Origin: CAUZWH01 sp965224275 | Lineage (GTDB): Bacteria; Pseudomonadota; Alphaproteobacteria; SHVV01 | Direction: 5' to 3' | Length of the DNA stretch: 64,000 bases | Assembly (NCBI GenBank): GCA_965224275.1 | Contig: CBDCYR010000012.1 | Location: 620,001-684,000 of the forward strand | Shown here: piece after piece, positions 1-8,405 of the stretch | How the letters are laid out: each line of letters begins with the position of its first letter | Numbering within the stretch: position 1 is the first letter of the stretch | Notes under the pieces: model-generated | The model's input: the letters and a program-made list of their open reading frames with translations, nothing else | Told to the model about the DNA's origin: nothing | Databases searched by the model: none | Program-made: the position numbers and the translations under genes

Positions 1-1
1 G

Positions 2-1123
2 CTCGAGATCGATCACACCAGCCGTACGGCCTGTATCCAAGCCGGTATTTTTGGCCCGGCGCTTGAAGCCGCCCTCAAGCCCGAGGGTCTAACGCTGCGC
101 CATTTCCCGCAGAGTTTTGAGTTTTCGACTCTCGGCGGCTGGATCGCGACACGTTCGGGCGGTCACTTCGCAACCCTCTACACCCACATCGACGACTTTG
201 TCGAAAATCTCCGCGTCGTGACGCCAGCCGGCATTGTCGAATCCCGACGTCTGCCGGGATCAGGTGCAGGTCCCAGTCCCGACCGTTTGTTCATTGGATC
301 CGAAGGCGCGCTGGGCGTCATTACCGAAGCGTCGGTGCGGCTCCAGAAGCGGCCTAAGTTTCGCGCCTCAATTGGCGTTGCCTTCGATGATTTCTACCAA
401 GCTGCCGATGCGGTTCGCACGATCAGCCAAGCTGGGCTCTATCCATCGAATCTACGCCTACTCGATCCGGTGGAGGCCCGGATCAACGGTGCTGGCGATG
501 GTGAGCATGCGATCGTTGTGCTCGCGTTCGAATCAGCCGATCACGATCTCGAAACCTGGCTCGATCGCGGCCTGGAGATCTGTGCCGAGTTTGGTGGCAG
601 GTTCGAAAGAGACGCCGCAGGTGCCGAAGGCGCGCAACGATCGGGCGCAGCGGGTGCCTGGCGAAGTGCGTTTATTCGTATGCCATATTTCCGAGAGGTG
701 CTGGTACCGGCCGGGATCATCAACGCTACCTTCGAGACCGCCATTACGTGGGATCGGTTTCCAGATTTTCATCATCGCTGTAAAACCGCCACCGAGGATG
801 CAATCAAGCATGCGACCGGCAAATCAGGGGTTGTCACGTGCCGCTTTACGCACGTTTATCCTGATGGACCGGCTCCCTATTTCACATGGCACGCGGTTGG
901 TCGGCACGGCGCGCTACCGGCGCAGTGGGAGGAGATCAAGGGCGCCGCGTCAGATGCCATCATCGAAGCAGGGGGGACCATCACCCACCACCATGCGGTC
1001 GGTCGCGATCACATGCCCTGGTACGTCAAGCAACGGCCGCAACTCTTTGGCGACGCGCTGGCCGCGGCCAAATCGACGCTCGACCCGGCGGGGGTCCTCA
1101 ACCCCGGTGTTTTGGTCCCCTAA
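2..1123 (+). CDS. FAD-linked oxidase, AGPS/glycolate-oxidase type (5' truncated by window)
   Basis: The reading frame is open from base 2 and has no start in the window, so this is the C-terminal ~373 residues of a longer protein. It carries the end of a PCMH/FAD_binding_4 domain (GGHFATLYTHIDDFV, then FIGSEGALGVIT) and the FAD-oxidase C-terminal cap. The late motif THHHAVGRDHMPWY matches the substrate/flavin loop of alkyldihydroxyacetonephosphate synthase-type enzymes, and it ends in the usual LDPAGVLNPG. In bacteria such proteins are usually FAD-dependent 2-hydroxyacid oxidases or dehydrogenases rather than ether-lipid synthases, so the substrate is open. It converges on the PaaK-like gene with a 12-bp gap. 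Confidence 0.85.
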   Translation, partial: LEIDHTSRTACIQAGIFGPALEAALKPEGLTLRHFPQSFEFSTLGGWIATRSGGHFATLYTHIDDFVENLRVVTPAGIVESRRLPGSGAGPSPDRLFIGSEGALGVITEASVRLQKRPKFRASIGVAFDDFYQAADAVRTISQAGLYPSNLRLLDPVEARINGAGDGEHAIVVLAFESADHDLETWLDRGLEICAEFGGRFERDAAGAEGAQRSGAAGAWRSAFIRMPYFREVLVPAGIINATFETAITWDRFPDFHHRCKTATEDAIKHATGKSGVVTCRFTHVYPDGPAPYFTWHAVGRHGALPAQWEEIKGAASDAIIEAGGTITHHHAVGRDHMPWYVKQRPQLFGDALAAAKSTLDPAGVLNPGVLVP

Positions 1124-1135
1124 GGCGGATTGGGA

Positions 1136-2425
1136 TCACTCTCGCTGGTCGACAAAGCGTGGCGCCTTGACGCTACTTTCGAAGCGTTGTGCCAGCGTGC
1201 CGAGCTCTAGTGTTTCCACTGCCGGCTGCACCTCGAACGCGGTTTTGATTGCGCGCGAAATCTGACCGGCGACCTGGTCGAGGTCCTCGCCGCGGCGCAC
1301 TTCAATGAGCACTTTGAGTGTTTCAATCGCGCTTTCTTCGGTAATCAAAATGGCTTGAAAGTCCTGCACCTGTGGAATGCGGAACATAAAGTCCTCGAAT
1401 TCCGAATGATTCACGTTAACCCCGCGCACCTTGAAGAATCCGGTGGTGCGGTGGGCGTGCCGAATCATTGGAAACAGACGCGCGAACGCGCCTTCGCTAT
1501 CACCGTTCTGGTGGAGGCTAACGATATCGCCCGAATTCCAGCGCAGGAAGGGTGTCGCGTGATTGGTCATTAACGGCGTGACGCAAAACGTGCCGACCTC
1601 TCCATCGGGCAACTGCTCGCCGCTATCGGGGTCGATGACTTCACAGAAATACATATCGCTCCAAATATGGATACCGTCATGCTTGTTTGCTTCGGCACCC
1701 ATCAGACCGGCTTCGCTCATGCCAAACACGTCATAGATCTCGGCTCCCCATTGGCGCGCCAGCTTCTCGCGCTTGGCTGCTGAAAGAGTTTCAGCCGAGC
1801 ACACAACCGTCTGCACCGATCCGGCCGCAAGATCGAGGCCCTTGGCTTCGGCGAGGTTGGCAAGATGCAGAGCGAAGCTGCTCATGGCGATCAGAATGGT
1901 GGGTTCAGTCATTTCGATAAGTGCGAGCTGCGCTTCCGATGGCATGGCCGCTCCGGCCCCAGCCCAATTCATGCCGATGCCGAGGTCGTGAGCACTCCGA
2001 GCCCAGATTTGGCCTGCTGGGTGAATGCCGAGTGGAAACGATATGTGGCACAGATCGCCGGCCACAGCGCCGACACAGGGAAACGAACGATGCCACGACA
2101 GCAGTGCCGCTCTAACATCGGCAAAGGTTCTCGGGTAGAACAGCGGCTTGCCGGTGGTGCCGCCGGAGCGCCAATACTCGGCGATGTCCTCACGCTTTGC
2201 GATGCAGAGTTGGTCCATAAAATCGGCATGGCTGAGCTGGCGTAGGACGTCTTTATCAATCACGGGTATTTTCTGCCATTCCTCGCGATCACCGAGTTTC
2301 GCAGGATCAATGTGGTCTAGTTTTCCCCGGTACCAGGGCGCTTGCTGAGCTCGATCGAAGGCTATTGCCAACCGCTCCAATTGAAGTTTGCGCAGTTCGT
2401 CGCGCGAGTTGGGCAGCTCTAACAT
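1136..2425 (-). CDS. PaaK-like AMP-forming acyl-CoA ligase
   Basis: Adenylate-forming enzyme of the phenylacetate-CoA ligase family; expected to activate an aromatic or other carboxylate as acyl-AMP and then acyl-CoA in the cytosol. The phosphate-binding motif RSGGTTGKP lies near residue 84, the adenine-site YDVFGMSEAG near 230, and the C-terminal PaaK-type domain (FFKVRGVNVNHSEFE) follows. At 429 aa the length fits the family. I chose the ATG at 2425 because a GGGGGA stretch sits about 7 nt upstream; an in-frame ATG at 2455 lacks a ribosome site. It is the last gene of a minus-strand operon (fused SCNase-like, HtrA-like, cyclase, ligase). The acid substrate cannot be told from sequence. Confidence 0.85.
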   Translation of the reverse strand: MLELPNSRDELRKLQLERLAIAFDRAQQAPWYRGKLDHIDPAKLGDREEWQKIPVIDKDVLRQLSHADFMDQLCIAKREDIAEYWRSGGTTGKPLFYPRTFADVRAALLSWHRSFPCVGAVAGDLCHISFPLGIHPAGQIWARSAHDLGIGMNWAGAGAAMPSEAQLALIEMTEPTILIAMSSFALHLANLAEAKGLDLAAGSVQTVVCSAETLSAAKREKLARQWGAEIYDVFGMSEAGLMGAEANKHDGIHIWSDMYFCEVIDPDSGEQLPDGEVGTFCVTPLMTNHATPFLRWNSGDIVSLHQNGDSEGAFARLFPMIRHAHRTTGFFKVRGVNVNHSEFEDFMFRIPQVQDFQAILITEESAIETLKVLIEVRRGEDLDQVAGQISRAIKTAFEVQPAVETLELGTLAQRFESSVKAPRFVDQRE

Positions 2426-2462
2426 TCGATCATCCCCCTGTGCTCGCCCCTGCATTTATTCG

Positions 2463-3632
2463 TTACCCAGGCGGGGCGTAAACGGTTTCCGCAGCCTCGA
2501 TACCTTTGAATTCGAAACTCCCGATCGGCGCCAATTCCTGCCGGAGCGAACCGGCAAACGCGGTCGACGTGAGGATTTGTTGGTTGAGTTTTCCGCACAG
2601 TCCGGCGATGCGGCTAACCATGTTGACCGCCGGTCCGATGACGGTGAAGTCCAAACGAGCCGGCGCGCCGATATTGCCGTAAGCCACAGCCCCGACATGG
2701 AGCGCGATGCCGAAATCGATGTCAGGGAGATCAGTTCGAGCGTCTTCGCTACCGACGTTGGCGTTGGTGCCGAGTGCATCCTTCGCCGCGGCCATTGCTG
2801 CCTCACACGCTGCTGTACTATCTCTGGCCTCGCTTAGTGGGAAAATCGCCAGAACGGCATCGCCGATAAATTTAAGTATCTCGCCGCCGTTTGCCTCGAC
2901 CGCGGCGCCGACGATGCCGAAATATCGATTCAGAAGGGCCACCACATTTTCCGTCGAGTGAGCCTCGGAGATGCCGGTGAAATTTCGCAGATCACAGAAC
3001 CAAAGCGCGGCATCCAGGGTTTCGGAGTTTCCTCGGGTGATCGATCCTTCGAGCACCTTCGGTCCCGTTAGGCGGCCGAGATAGACCTCAAGGACCGTAC
3101 GCGCGATCGCACGTTCCGCTTGAACTTCGAGAAGTGGTGCGAGGTAGGTCACGCCGGCCCGGATGACGTCGAGGTTGGTGGCTGAGAACCCACTCGATCG
3201 GGACGTCGCAAATGACATCGCGTTGGTTAGACCATCACTAAAACGCAGCGGCAGGACGTAATAGTCACTGAGACCCTGGTCGCGGAGTTCACTGAGAATA
3301 CCGAAATCCATGATCGCGCCGGCGCCCGCCAGGCGCCGTCGAACCTCGGCGTTACCTTCGAAGATCTTGCGAATCGGGCTGTTGAGAAAGGCCGGCGTCA
3401 GATCGTAGCCGGGTGGGACAGTACGCTCGTTGATCCCCGTCGCCGGTGCCCAGTAGTAGGCAGCAACCAGCGCCTGGGGATGGAGTGTTTGCCAGGAAAG
3501 GGTCATGCGTCCGAGCGGCACGCGGGCCCGGCAAAGTTGTTCCGCGAACTCACCGAGCAACGCGGAAACTCCTTGAAGTCCGCGCCCCGGTCCAAGGCTC
3601 CATACCAATAAGTGGTCGGTGGCCTTAGTCAT
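2463..3632 (-). CDS. Class III adenylate/guanylate cyclase, soluble
   Basis: The C-terminal half (about residues 200-389) is a class III nucleotidyl cyclase domain: first metal Asp in FCDLRNFTG, second in LKFIGDAVLAIF with the purine-reading Lys, and the transition-state Asn and Arg in VNMVSRI. The usual second purine-specifying Asp (VIGD) is Pro here (FTVIGPAVN), so nucleotide choice is uncertain. The N-terminal ~200 residues look like a soluble sensor of GAF-like size, with no membrane segment. The start at ATG 3632 avoids overlap with the HtrA-like gene; a longer ORF to 3746 would overlap it. Gap to the ligase gene is 37 bp. Probable cAMP/cGMP synthase. Confidence 0.85.
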   Translation of the reverse strand: MTKATDHLLVWSLGPGRGLQGVSALLGEFAEQLCRARVPLGRMTLSWQTLHPQALVAAYYWAPATGINERTVPPGYDLTPAFLNSPIRKIFEGNAEVRRRLAGAGAIMDFGILSELRDQGLSDYYVLPLRFSDGLTNAMSFATSRSSGFSATNLDVIRAGVTYLAPLLEVQAERAIARTVLEVYLGRLTGPKVLEGSITRGNSETLDAALWFCDLRNFTGISEAHSTENVVALLNRYFGIVGAAVEANGGEILKFIGDAVLAIFPLSEARDSTAACEAAMAAAKDALGTNANVGSEDARTDLPDIDFGIALHVGAVAYGNIGAPARLDFTVIGPAVNMVSRIAGLCGKLNQQILTSTAFAGSLRQELAPIGSFEFKGIEAAETVYAPPG

Positions 3633-3672
3633 GGAGGTCGCGCGTCGTGACCGTCGAACGGAGCCGGCCGGC

Positions 3673-4695
3673 TCAATGCGTGCTGGGCGACCGAAAGAAA
3701 TCACCGCGCTCCACCGAGCGGACGACAACTTCCTCGGCGGCACCATCGCGAACCAGTGTCATCGGGACGAGGACGCCGGCGTCGCCCAGGCCCCAGATTG
3801 CTTTATATAATTCGCGTAAGGTTTTTACGCGCTGCTCGGCAACCCGGAGAATGATATCACCAGGTTCGATGCCGGCATCATCGGCCGGGCCAGCGGGCAT
3901 AACGCCGGTTACCACCAGATGGCCAAGTGTTTCTGCGGTGAAAAGGCCGAGCCACGGTCGCGCCGGCAGGGCGCCAAGACCGCGACTGAGCATCGCCGCG
4001 AGAATCGGCTCGAGGAGGTTGATTGGGATAAACATGTTGCCCGGGAGTCCGCTCGCCCCAGGCAGGGCGTCGTTGACGAATAGCGAACCTAGCCCCATGA
4101 GTTTACCGTCCATGCTAACCATGGCGGCGCCACTCCAATTGGGGTGTGGCGGCGAAGTAAAGAACGCATCGTCGAGCATGTACTCCCAGTAACCCGCAAA
4201 ATCACGTCGCGACACGATAAGTGCGGTCATGGCGTTATCGTGCCCGCCGAACGCCACAATCAACGTGGGATCGTTCTCCTTTAGTGAGGCTGGATCGCCT
4301 ATCTCAAGCGGTGATACGGCGAGCGGTATTGTCGCTCTAACCAGTCCAAAGCCGCTTTCGTAGTCGTAACCAACGACGTCGGCGGGTGAGACAATCCCGG
4401 CATCGGTCGTAACGGTTACGTCGGCGGCCTCCAAGATGACGTATCCGATGGTCAGGATGAGACCATCATTATCGATTACGATACCGCTGCCCTCTCGCTC
4501 GTTGCCGAGCATCTGGGCGGTCAACGCATCGGGCAGGGTCTCTGCTTTTACCTGGACGACGCGGGCGACAACGTCCTCGACATCGAACGAAAGGTCGTCA
4601 AGCGCGGGCAGGTCAGCGGATTTGAGCGATGGGTGGAGTAAGTGCAGCAGGCCGACCGGGCGGTGGCCATTCATGCGATTGGAATCGTCATTCAT
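3673..4695 (-). CDS. HtrA/DegP-like trypsin-fold protein with PDZ, catalytic triad degenerate
   Basis: 340 aa in HtrA order: trypsin-like fold (about 40-235) then a PDZ domain (about 245-330, with GVMPAGPADDAGIEPGDIIL). The fold is clear from GSGIVIDNDGLILT, but the catalytic residues are not standard. The His of the T-N-x-H-V motif is Tyr85 (TIGYVI), the D-L-A-V-L Asp is absent (GFGLV, 115-119), and G-N-S-G-G-P is NWSGAAM, so only Ser188 survives. No signal peptide is visible. Start ATG 4695 clears the stop of the upstream gene (4742); the ORF could open at 4794. It is likely a non-proteolytic scaffold or chaperone-like protein. Confidence 0.8.
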   Translation of the reverse strand: MNDDSNRMNGHRPVGLLHLLHPSLKSADLPALDDLSFDVEDVVARVVQVKAETLPDALTAQMLGNEREGSGIVIDNDGLILTIGYVILEAADVTVTTDAGIVSPADVVGYDYESGFGLVRATIPLAVSPLEIGDPASLKENDPTLIVAFGGHDNAMTALIVSRRDFAGYWEYMLDDAFFTSPPHPNWSGAAMVSMDGKLMGLGSLFVNDALPGASGLPGNMFIPINLLEPILAAMLSRGLGALPARPWLGLFTAETLGHLVVTGVMPAGPADDAGIEPGDIILRVAEQRVKTLRELYKAIWGLGDAGVLVPMTLVRDGAAEEVVVRSVERGDFFRSPSTH

Positions 4696-4741
4696 GGGTG
4701 CTGGCTGTGCATGCGGCTGACGGGTCGAGGCTCGCGCGGAG

Positions 4742-5791
4742 CTAGGAGGTTGACGCTGTTGCGGTCGATGGGGCGAGCGCAGGCGTGACGCCAATCATGC
4801 TATCGCGAGTCACCAACCCTGCGAGATCGGTGGCAGACCAGTTTTCGGTGCCCTCGGGCCGCGTCGGAATGACGACGTAACGCAGATCGGCGGTGCTATC
4901 GACGACACGTATGTCCATCGTCTCAGGAAGGATGGTGCCGAATTCAGCCAATACGCCACGCGGATCGACCACCGCCCGCGCACGATAGGATCGGCTCTTG
5001 TACCAGGCCGGCGGGACACCCAGGAGTAGGCGGGGATAGCAAGAGCACAGGGTGCACACCACCATGTGATGAACATCATGGGTATTTTGCACCGCTTGCA
5101 TGGCGGGCGAGCCGCTCATATCGATGCCTATCGCCTCGGCGGCGGCCTTCGCATCGTCCATCACATCGCGATGAAAAGCGGTGTCGGTCCAGGCGCGGGC
5201 GATCAGATTTGCCCCCAGCGAGGGGGTTCGCGATTCCATGGCGTCGATCTGGTTTTGAATCTTGCTCGCTGTCACATAGCCGCGCTCGATGCACAGCTCG
5301 CGAACGGCCTCCTCAAGGATTTCGTGCTCGCGCGGCAGCCGGTGGTCATCCTGGATCGGCGCATGGTCGTGGTCGTGCTCGGGAACGTTGAACCCGTCCG
5401 CGGACCGATAGGCATTTGCCAAACGTTCGGCCACGGAGGCGATTCTGGAATCAATTTCAATCTGAGAAACCTTATCGGCTTCGATCAGCAGCGAGGCGAT
5501 CGCGTCGATCCAGCGCTCGTAATATCGAAGGGTTTTGTATCTCTCGGGCGCCATTGATTCTTGCGTCCGCCGTTGCGCATCGACGGAGAAAAATCGGTTG
5601 GGCGGTGCCACCAAAAGCAACATCAACGCATCCACCCGTTTGTCGAACAGGGAGGGTTCGTGGGCTGAGATGTCGACCGGCCCTTCTGCGAGGCCGCCGA
5701 GGTCGTGGTGTTGGCGCATTTCCAGAACTTTCGATACCGGATCGACGTCCGACGAAAAAAGTGGAGACGAAAAAGTATAGGGATTGGCCAT
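4742..5791 (-). CDS. Thiocyanate hydrolase/nitrile hydratase-like protein, fused beta-N and alpha/gamma domains
   Basis: Two units that are normally separate subunits are fused. Residues ~25-120 match the N-terminal domain of nitrile hydratase beta / thiocyanate hydrolase beta (HDLGG, then YYERWIDAIASLL). A His/Asp-rich linker (EHDHDH, ~139-143) leads into an alpha/gamma-type domain. Its metal site VCTLCSC (Cys246, 249, 251) is the claw-setting motif with Thr that marks cobalt-type enzymes, and it is followed by YPR, RPEGT and LVTRDSMIGV. No gene for the third part (beta C-terminal SH3-like / SCNase alpha) lies next to it. Alternative start ATG 5719 gives a family-like MRQHHDLGG N-terminus. 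It is divergent from two MFS permeases across 124 bp that must hold both promoters. Confidence 0.8.
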   Translation of the reverse strand: MANPYTFSSPLFSSDVDPVSKVLEMRQHHDLGGLAEGPVDISAHEPSLFDKRVDALMLLLVAPPNRFFSVDAQRRTQESMAPERYKTLRYYERWIDAIASLLIEADKVSQIEIDSRIASVAERLANAYRSADGFNVPEHDHDHAPIQDDHRLPREHEILEEAVRELCIERGYVTASKIQNQIDAMESRTPSLGANLIARAWTDTAFHRDVMDDAKAAAEAIGIDMSGSPAMQAVQNTHDVHHMVVCTLCSCYPRLLLGVPPAWYKSRSYRARAVVDPRGVLAEFGTILPETMDIRVVDSTADLRYVVIPTRPEGTENWSATDLAGLVTRDSMIGVTPALAPSTATASTS

Positions 5792-5915
5792 AGGCAATGC
5801 GAGCCAAGTTATCACCCAGCTAGATGGCCCAATGGTGTCCCGTTGGCGAGAGGATTGCCGCCTTCTATAGTCGCGGCCAAATTGGGGAGATCGAGCAATC
5901 GCGGACGTTTCGAGC

Positions 5916-7118
5916 TTGCCGGCTCGCGCAGTTTCCACGCGCTGGGGATTGGTTGCCCTCGCGGTTGGTGCCGGCATCGTCGCCGCCGCCCAACTCGGTA
6001 AGGTCCCGACCGTACTACCAGATATTCGCGTTGAGCTCGGCATTGGGATGATCGGTGCCGGCGCGGTCGCGTCGATGTTCCATGCGATCGCCGCCGTGCT
6101 TGCTATTTTTGTCGGTATTTTCGCCGATGGGTGGGGTCACCGGCGGACGTTAGCCGCAGGCCTATTGTGTCTTGGCCTCGGCAGCCTCAGCGGCGTTTTT
6201 GCAGCCTCGGAAGCGGCGTTACTCGCGACCAGGTTCTTCGAAGGTATTGGGTTTGTCGCGGTGATTGTGGCCAGCCCATCATTGGTCGCCGAGGCTTGCC
6301 CTGATCCCAAGCAACGCGATCTCGCGCTGGGTATTTGGGGAGCCTATTTCCCGGCAGGCTGGGGGCTGATGGCGGTTGTGGCGCCGCTGTTCGTCTCGGC
6401 ATGGGGCTGGCGCAGCCTGTGGATAATCGGTGCCCTTCTGGCGGTAGGGTTTCTGGCCTTGATCGCGATCGTCGGTCGCCGAACGACGCCACCCGCACCC
6501 GCACCCAGGACAGCCGCAAAACAATCCGGCCGCGTCGGAAGCGTTTTACGTTTACCGGGGCCCTGGCTGTTGGCGCTTGTGTTCGCCACGTTTTCGCTTC
6601 TATGGGTTGGCCTGATGGTCTGGTTGCCGACCTATTTCATCGACGAAGAGGGTTACTCTCAAGCCCTCGCGGCGGTGCTCACGGCGATCGTGGTCATGTG
6701 CGAAATTTTAGGCAATGTCGGTTCGGGTTGGTTGCTCGGCCGTGGCGCGAGCCGGTGGAAAATAATCGCCTTCTCGTTGGCAATGATGGGCGTGTTGTCG
6801 TTTGTCATACTGAGTACGCCGTTGCCCGGATTGGCCAAGTTCGTCTGCGCCGGGGTCTTCTCCGCGATCGGCGGAATGATACCCGGCGCCGTGCTGGCCG
6901 GTGCGCCCGTGCATGCCCCGGCATCCAATTTGATTGGTATCGTGAATGGCGTCGTTGTTCAGGGTGCTAACATCGGGAACTTTCTGGGGCCGATCGCAAT
7001 GGGCGCTGCGGTTGCCTGGCTCGGTGGTTGGCAAGCGGCGGGTTGGCTTCCGCTGGTGATCGGCGTGTCCGGCGTTGGCCTGGCCCTGGCCATACGTCGT
7101 GTAGAGGAAAAACTATGA
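5916..7118 (+). CDS. MFS transporter, CynX/NimT-like
   Basis: 400-aa polytopic inner-membrane protein with about 12 hydrophobic segments. The MFS motif between TM2 and TM3 (GIFADGWGHRR) and the repeated half-motifs are visible. The overall look (short loops, GIGMIGAGAVASMFHAIAA, FEGIGF) matches the cyanate/2-nitroimidazole-type MFS group. It starts with TTG at 5916. It is the first gene of a plus-strand pair and overlaps the next permease by 4 nt (ATGA), so the two are translationally coupled. It faces the thiocyanate hydrolase-like gene across a short divergent promoter region, which suggests a small nitrogen/sulfur compound as substrate; that is inference. Confidence 0.85.
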   Translation: MPARAVSTRWGLVALAVGAGIVAAAQLGKVPTVLPDIRVELGIGMIGAGAVASMFHAIAAVLAIFVGIFADGWGHRRTLAAGLLCLGLGSLSGVFAASEAALLATRFFEGIGFVAVIVASPSLVAEACPDPKQRDLALGIWGAYFPAGWGLMAVVAPLFVSAWGWRSLWIIGALLAVGFLALIAIVGRRTTPPAPAPRTAAKQSGRVGSVLRLPGPWLLALVFATFSLLWVGLMVWLPTYFIDEEGYSQALAAVLTAIVVMCEILGNVGSGWLLGRGASRWKIIAFSLAMMGVLSFVILSTPLPGLAKFVCAGVFSAIGGMIPGAVLAGAPVHAPASNLIGIVNGVVVQGANIGNFLGPIAMGAAVAWLGGWQAAGWLPLVIGVSGVGLALAIRRVEEKL

Positions 7119-8317
7119 CCCAGACCCGATGGGGAATTGTCCTGCTTGTCGTCGCGGGTGGCGTATTGGCGACGATGCAAATTGGCAAAGCGCCGCCGGC
7201 ATTGCTGCTCATACGCGACGATTTTGGGATTGGTATGGTCACGGCCGGCTGGGTCGCTTCGATCGTTACCTTAACCGGAGCGCTTATCGGTTTCGCAACC
7301 GGCATCGTCTCTGATGTCGTGGGGCCCCGCCGGATCGTTCTGTTTGGCTTGGTCTGCCTCATTGCCGGCAGCATCGGCGGCGGCCTCTCGCCGACGGCGA
7401 CAGTGTTGCTGACGATGCGGTTCCTCGAGGGGATCGGCTACATCGCCGTGATCGTCGCGGGGACGCCGCTGATTGTATCGGCGTGTGCTGGTCGCGATAT
7501 CGATCTGGCGATGGGATTGTGGAGTGCCTATTTCCCGGCAGGTATCGGCATCATGATCGCGCTCTCACCAGTCTTTCTTGAGTTTTACGGTTGGCGCGAC
7601 ATGTGGTACGCCAATGCGGTTCTGGTGGTGCTGTTTCTGTTCGTGTTCGCACGCGTAACGGCAAGAGAGCCCGCGACCGAACCCGTTGCTCACGAGCGCC
7701 AAACCCTTAACGACGTCATCGTAACTCTGTCGCGGCCAGGCCCTTGGCTGCTGGCCCTTAGTTTCATGATGCTCAGCATCGGCTCGTTCTCGTTGATGAC
7801 CTGGTTGCCGACTTATCTAATTGAGTCTCTCGGACGTTCGTCGACCAGTGCGGCGATCTATACGGCGATTTTTGCCATCCTTTTTCTCCCGCCCAACGTA
7901 ATCTCGGGCTGGATCCTCAAGTGGCCCAAAGTAAAACGCTGGTACCTCATTGCGATAGGCGCGTTGGGCCTGGGCATTTTGCCGACGGGTATCATGGGAG
8001 AGGGTCTGTCAGAGTCGACGCGAATCATTAGTGCGATTGCATTTACACAGATCGCCGGCCTGATCCCGGGCGCGGTTTTTGCGGGCGTACCTGCCCACGC
8101 GCCTTCGGAAAAACAAGTTGGTGCCGTGACGGGGGTGCTGCTGCAAGGCAACAGCATCGGTGTCTTGCTTGGTCCGCCACTCATTGCCGGGCTGGTGGTG
8201 GCGCTGGGCGGTTGGGCGCATGCGAGCTGGGTAATGCTGATCGTTGGCGGCATTGCCGTGCTGGCCGCGATTGGAATTAAAATTGTCGAGGACCGCGCCA
8301 ATGACTGGGCACCCTGA
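7115..8317 (+). CDS. MFS transporter, paralogue of the preceding gene
   Basis: 400 aa and about 12 TM segments. It is clearly a tandem duplicate of the upstream permease: same length, same landmarks (TM2-3 loop GIVSDVVGPRR; FLEGIGYIAVIVAGTPLIV; YFPAGIGIMIALSPVF; late motif GVPAHAPSEKQVGAVTGVLLQGNSIG). The start ATG at 7115 overlaps the previous stop (ATGA), which is preferred over an in-frame start at 7028 inside the first gene. Two coupled paralogous MFS proteins may transport related compounds or work as a pair; sequence alone does not decide. The molybdenum hydroxylase gene follows after 88 bp on the same strand. Confidence 0.85.
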   Translation: MTQTRWGIVLLVVAGGVLATMQIGKAPPALLLIRDDFGIGMVTAGWVASIVTLTGALIGFATGIVSDVVGPRRIVLFGLVCLIAGSIGGGLSPTATVLLTMRFLEGIGYIAVIVAGTPLIVSACAGRDIDLAMGLWSAYFPAGIGIMIALSPVFLEFYGWRDMWYANAVLVVLFLFVFARVTAREPATEPVAHERQTLNDVIVTLSRPGPWLLALSFMMLSIGSFSLMTWLPTYLIESLGRSSTSAAIYTAIFAILFLPPNVISGWILKWPKVKRWYLIAIGALGLGILPTGIMGEGLSESTRIISAIAFTQIAGLIPGAVFAGVPAHAPSEKQVGAVTGVLLQGNSIGVLLGPPLIAGLVVALGGWAHASWVMLIVGGIAVLAAIGIKIVEDRANDWAP

Positions 8318-8405
8318 TTTAGGAATCGGGAACACACGTCTTGCGTCCGATGAGGCGAGATTTATAGTCGGCGCGATCGGTTGATCAGGCGAAGGGGAGG
8401 GACAT

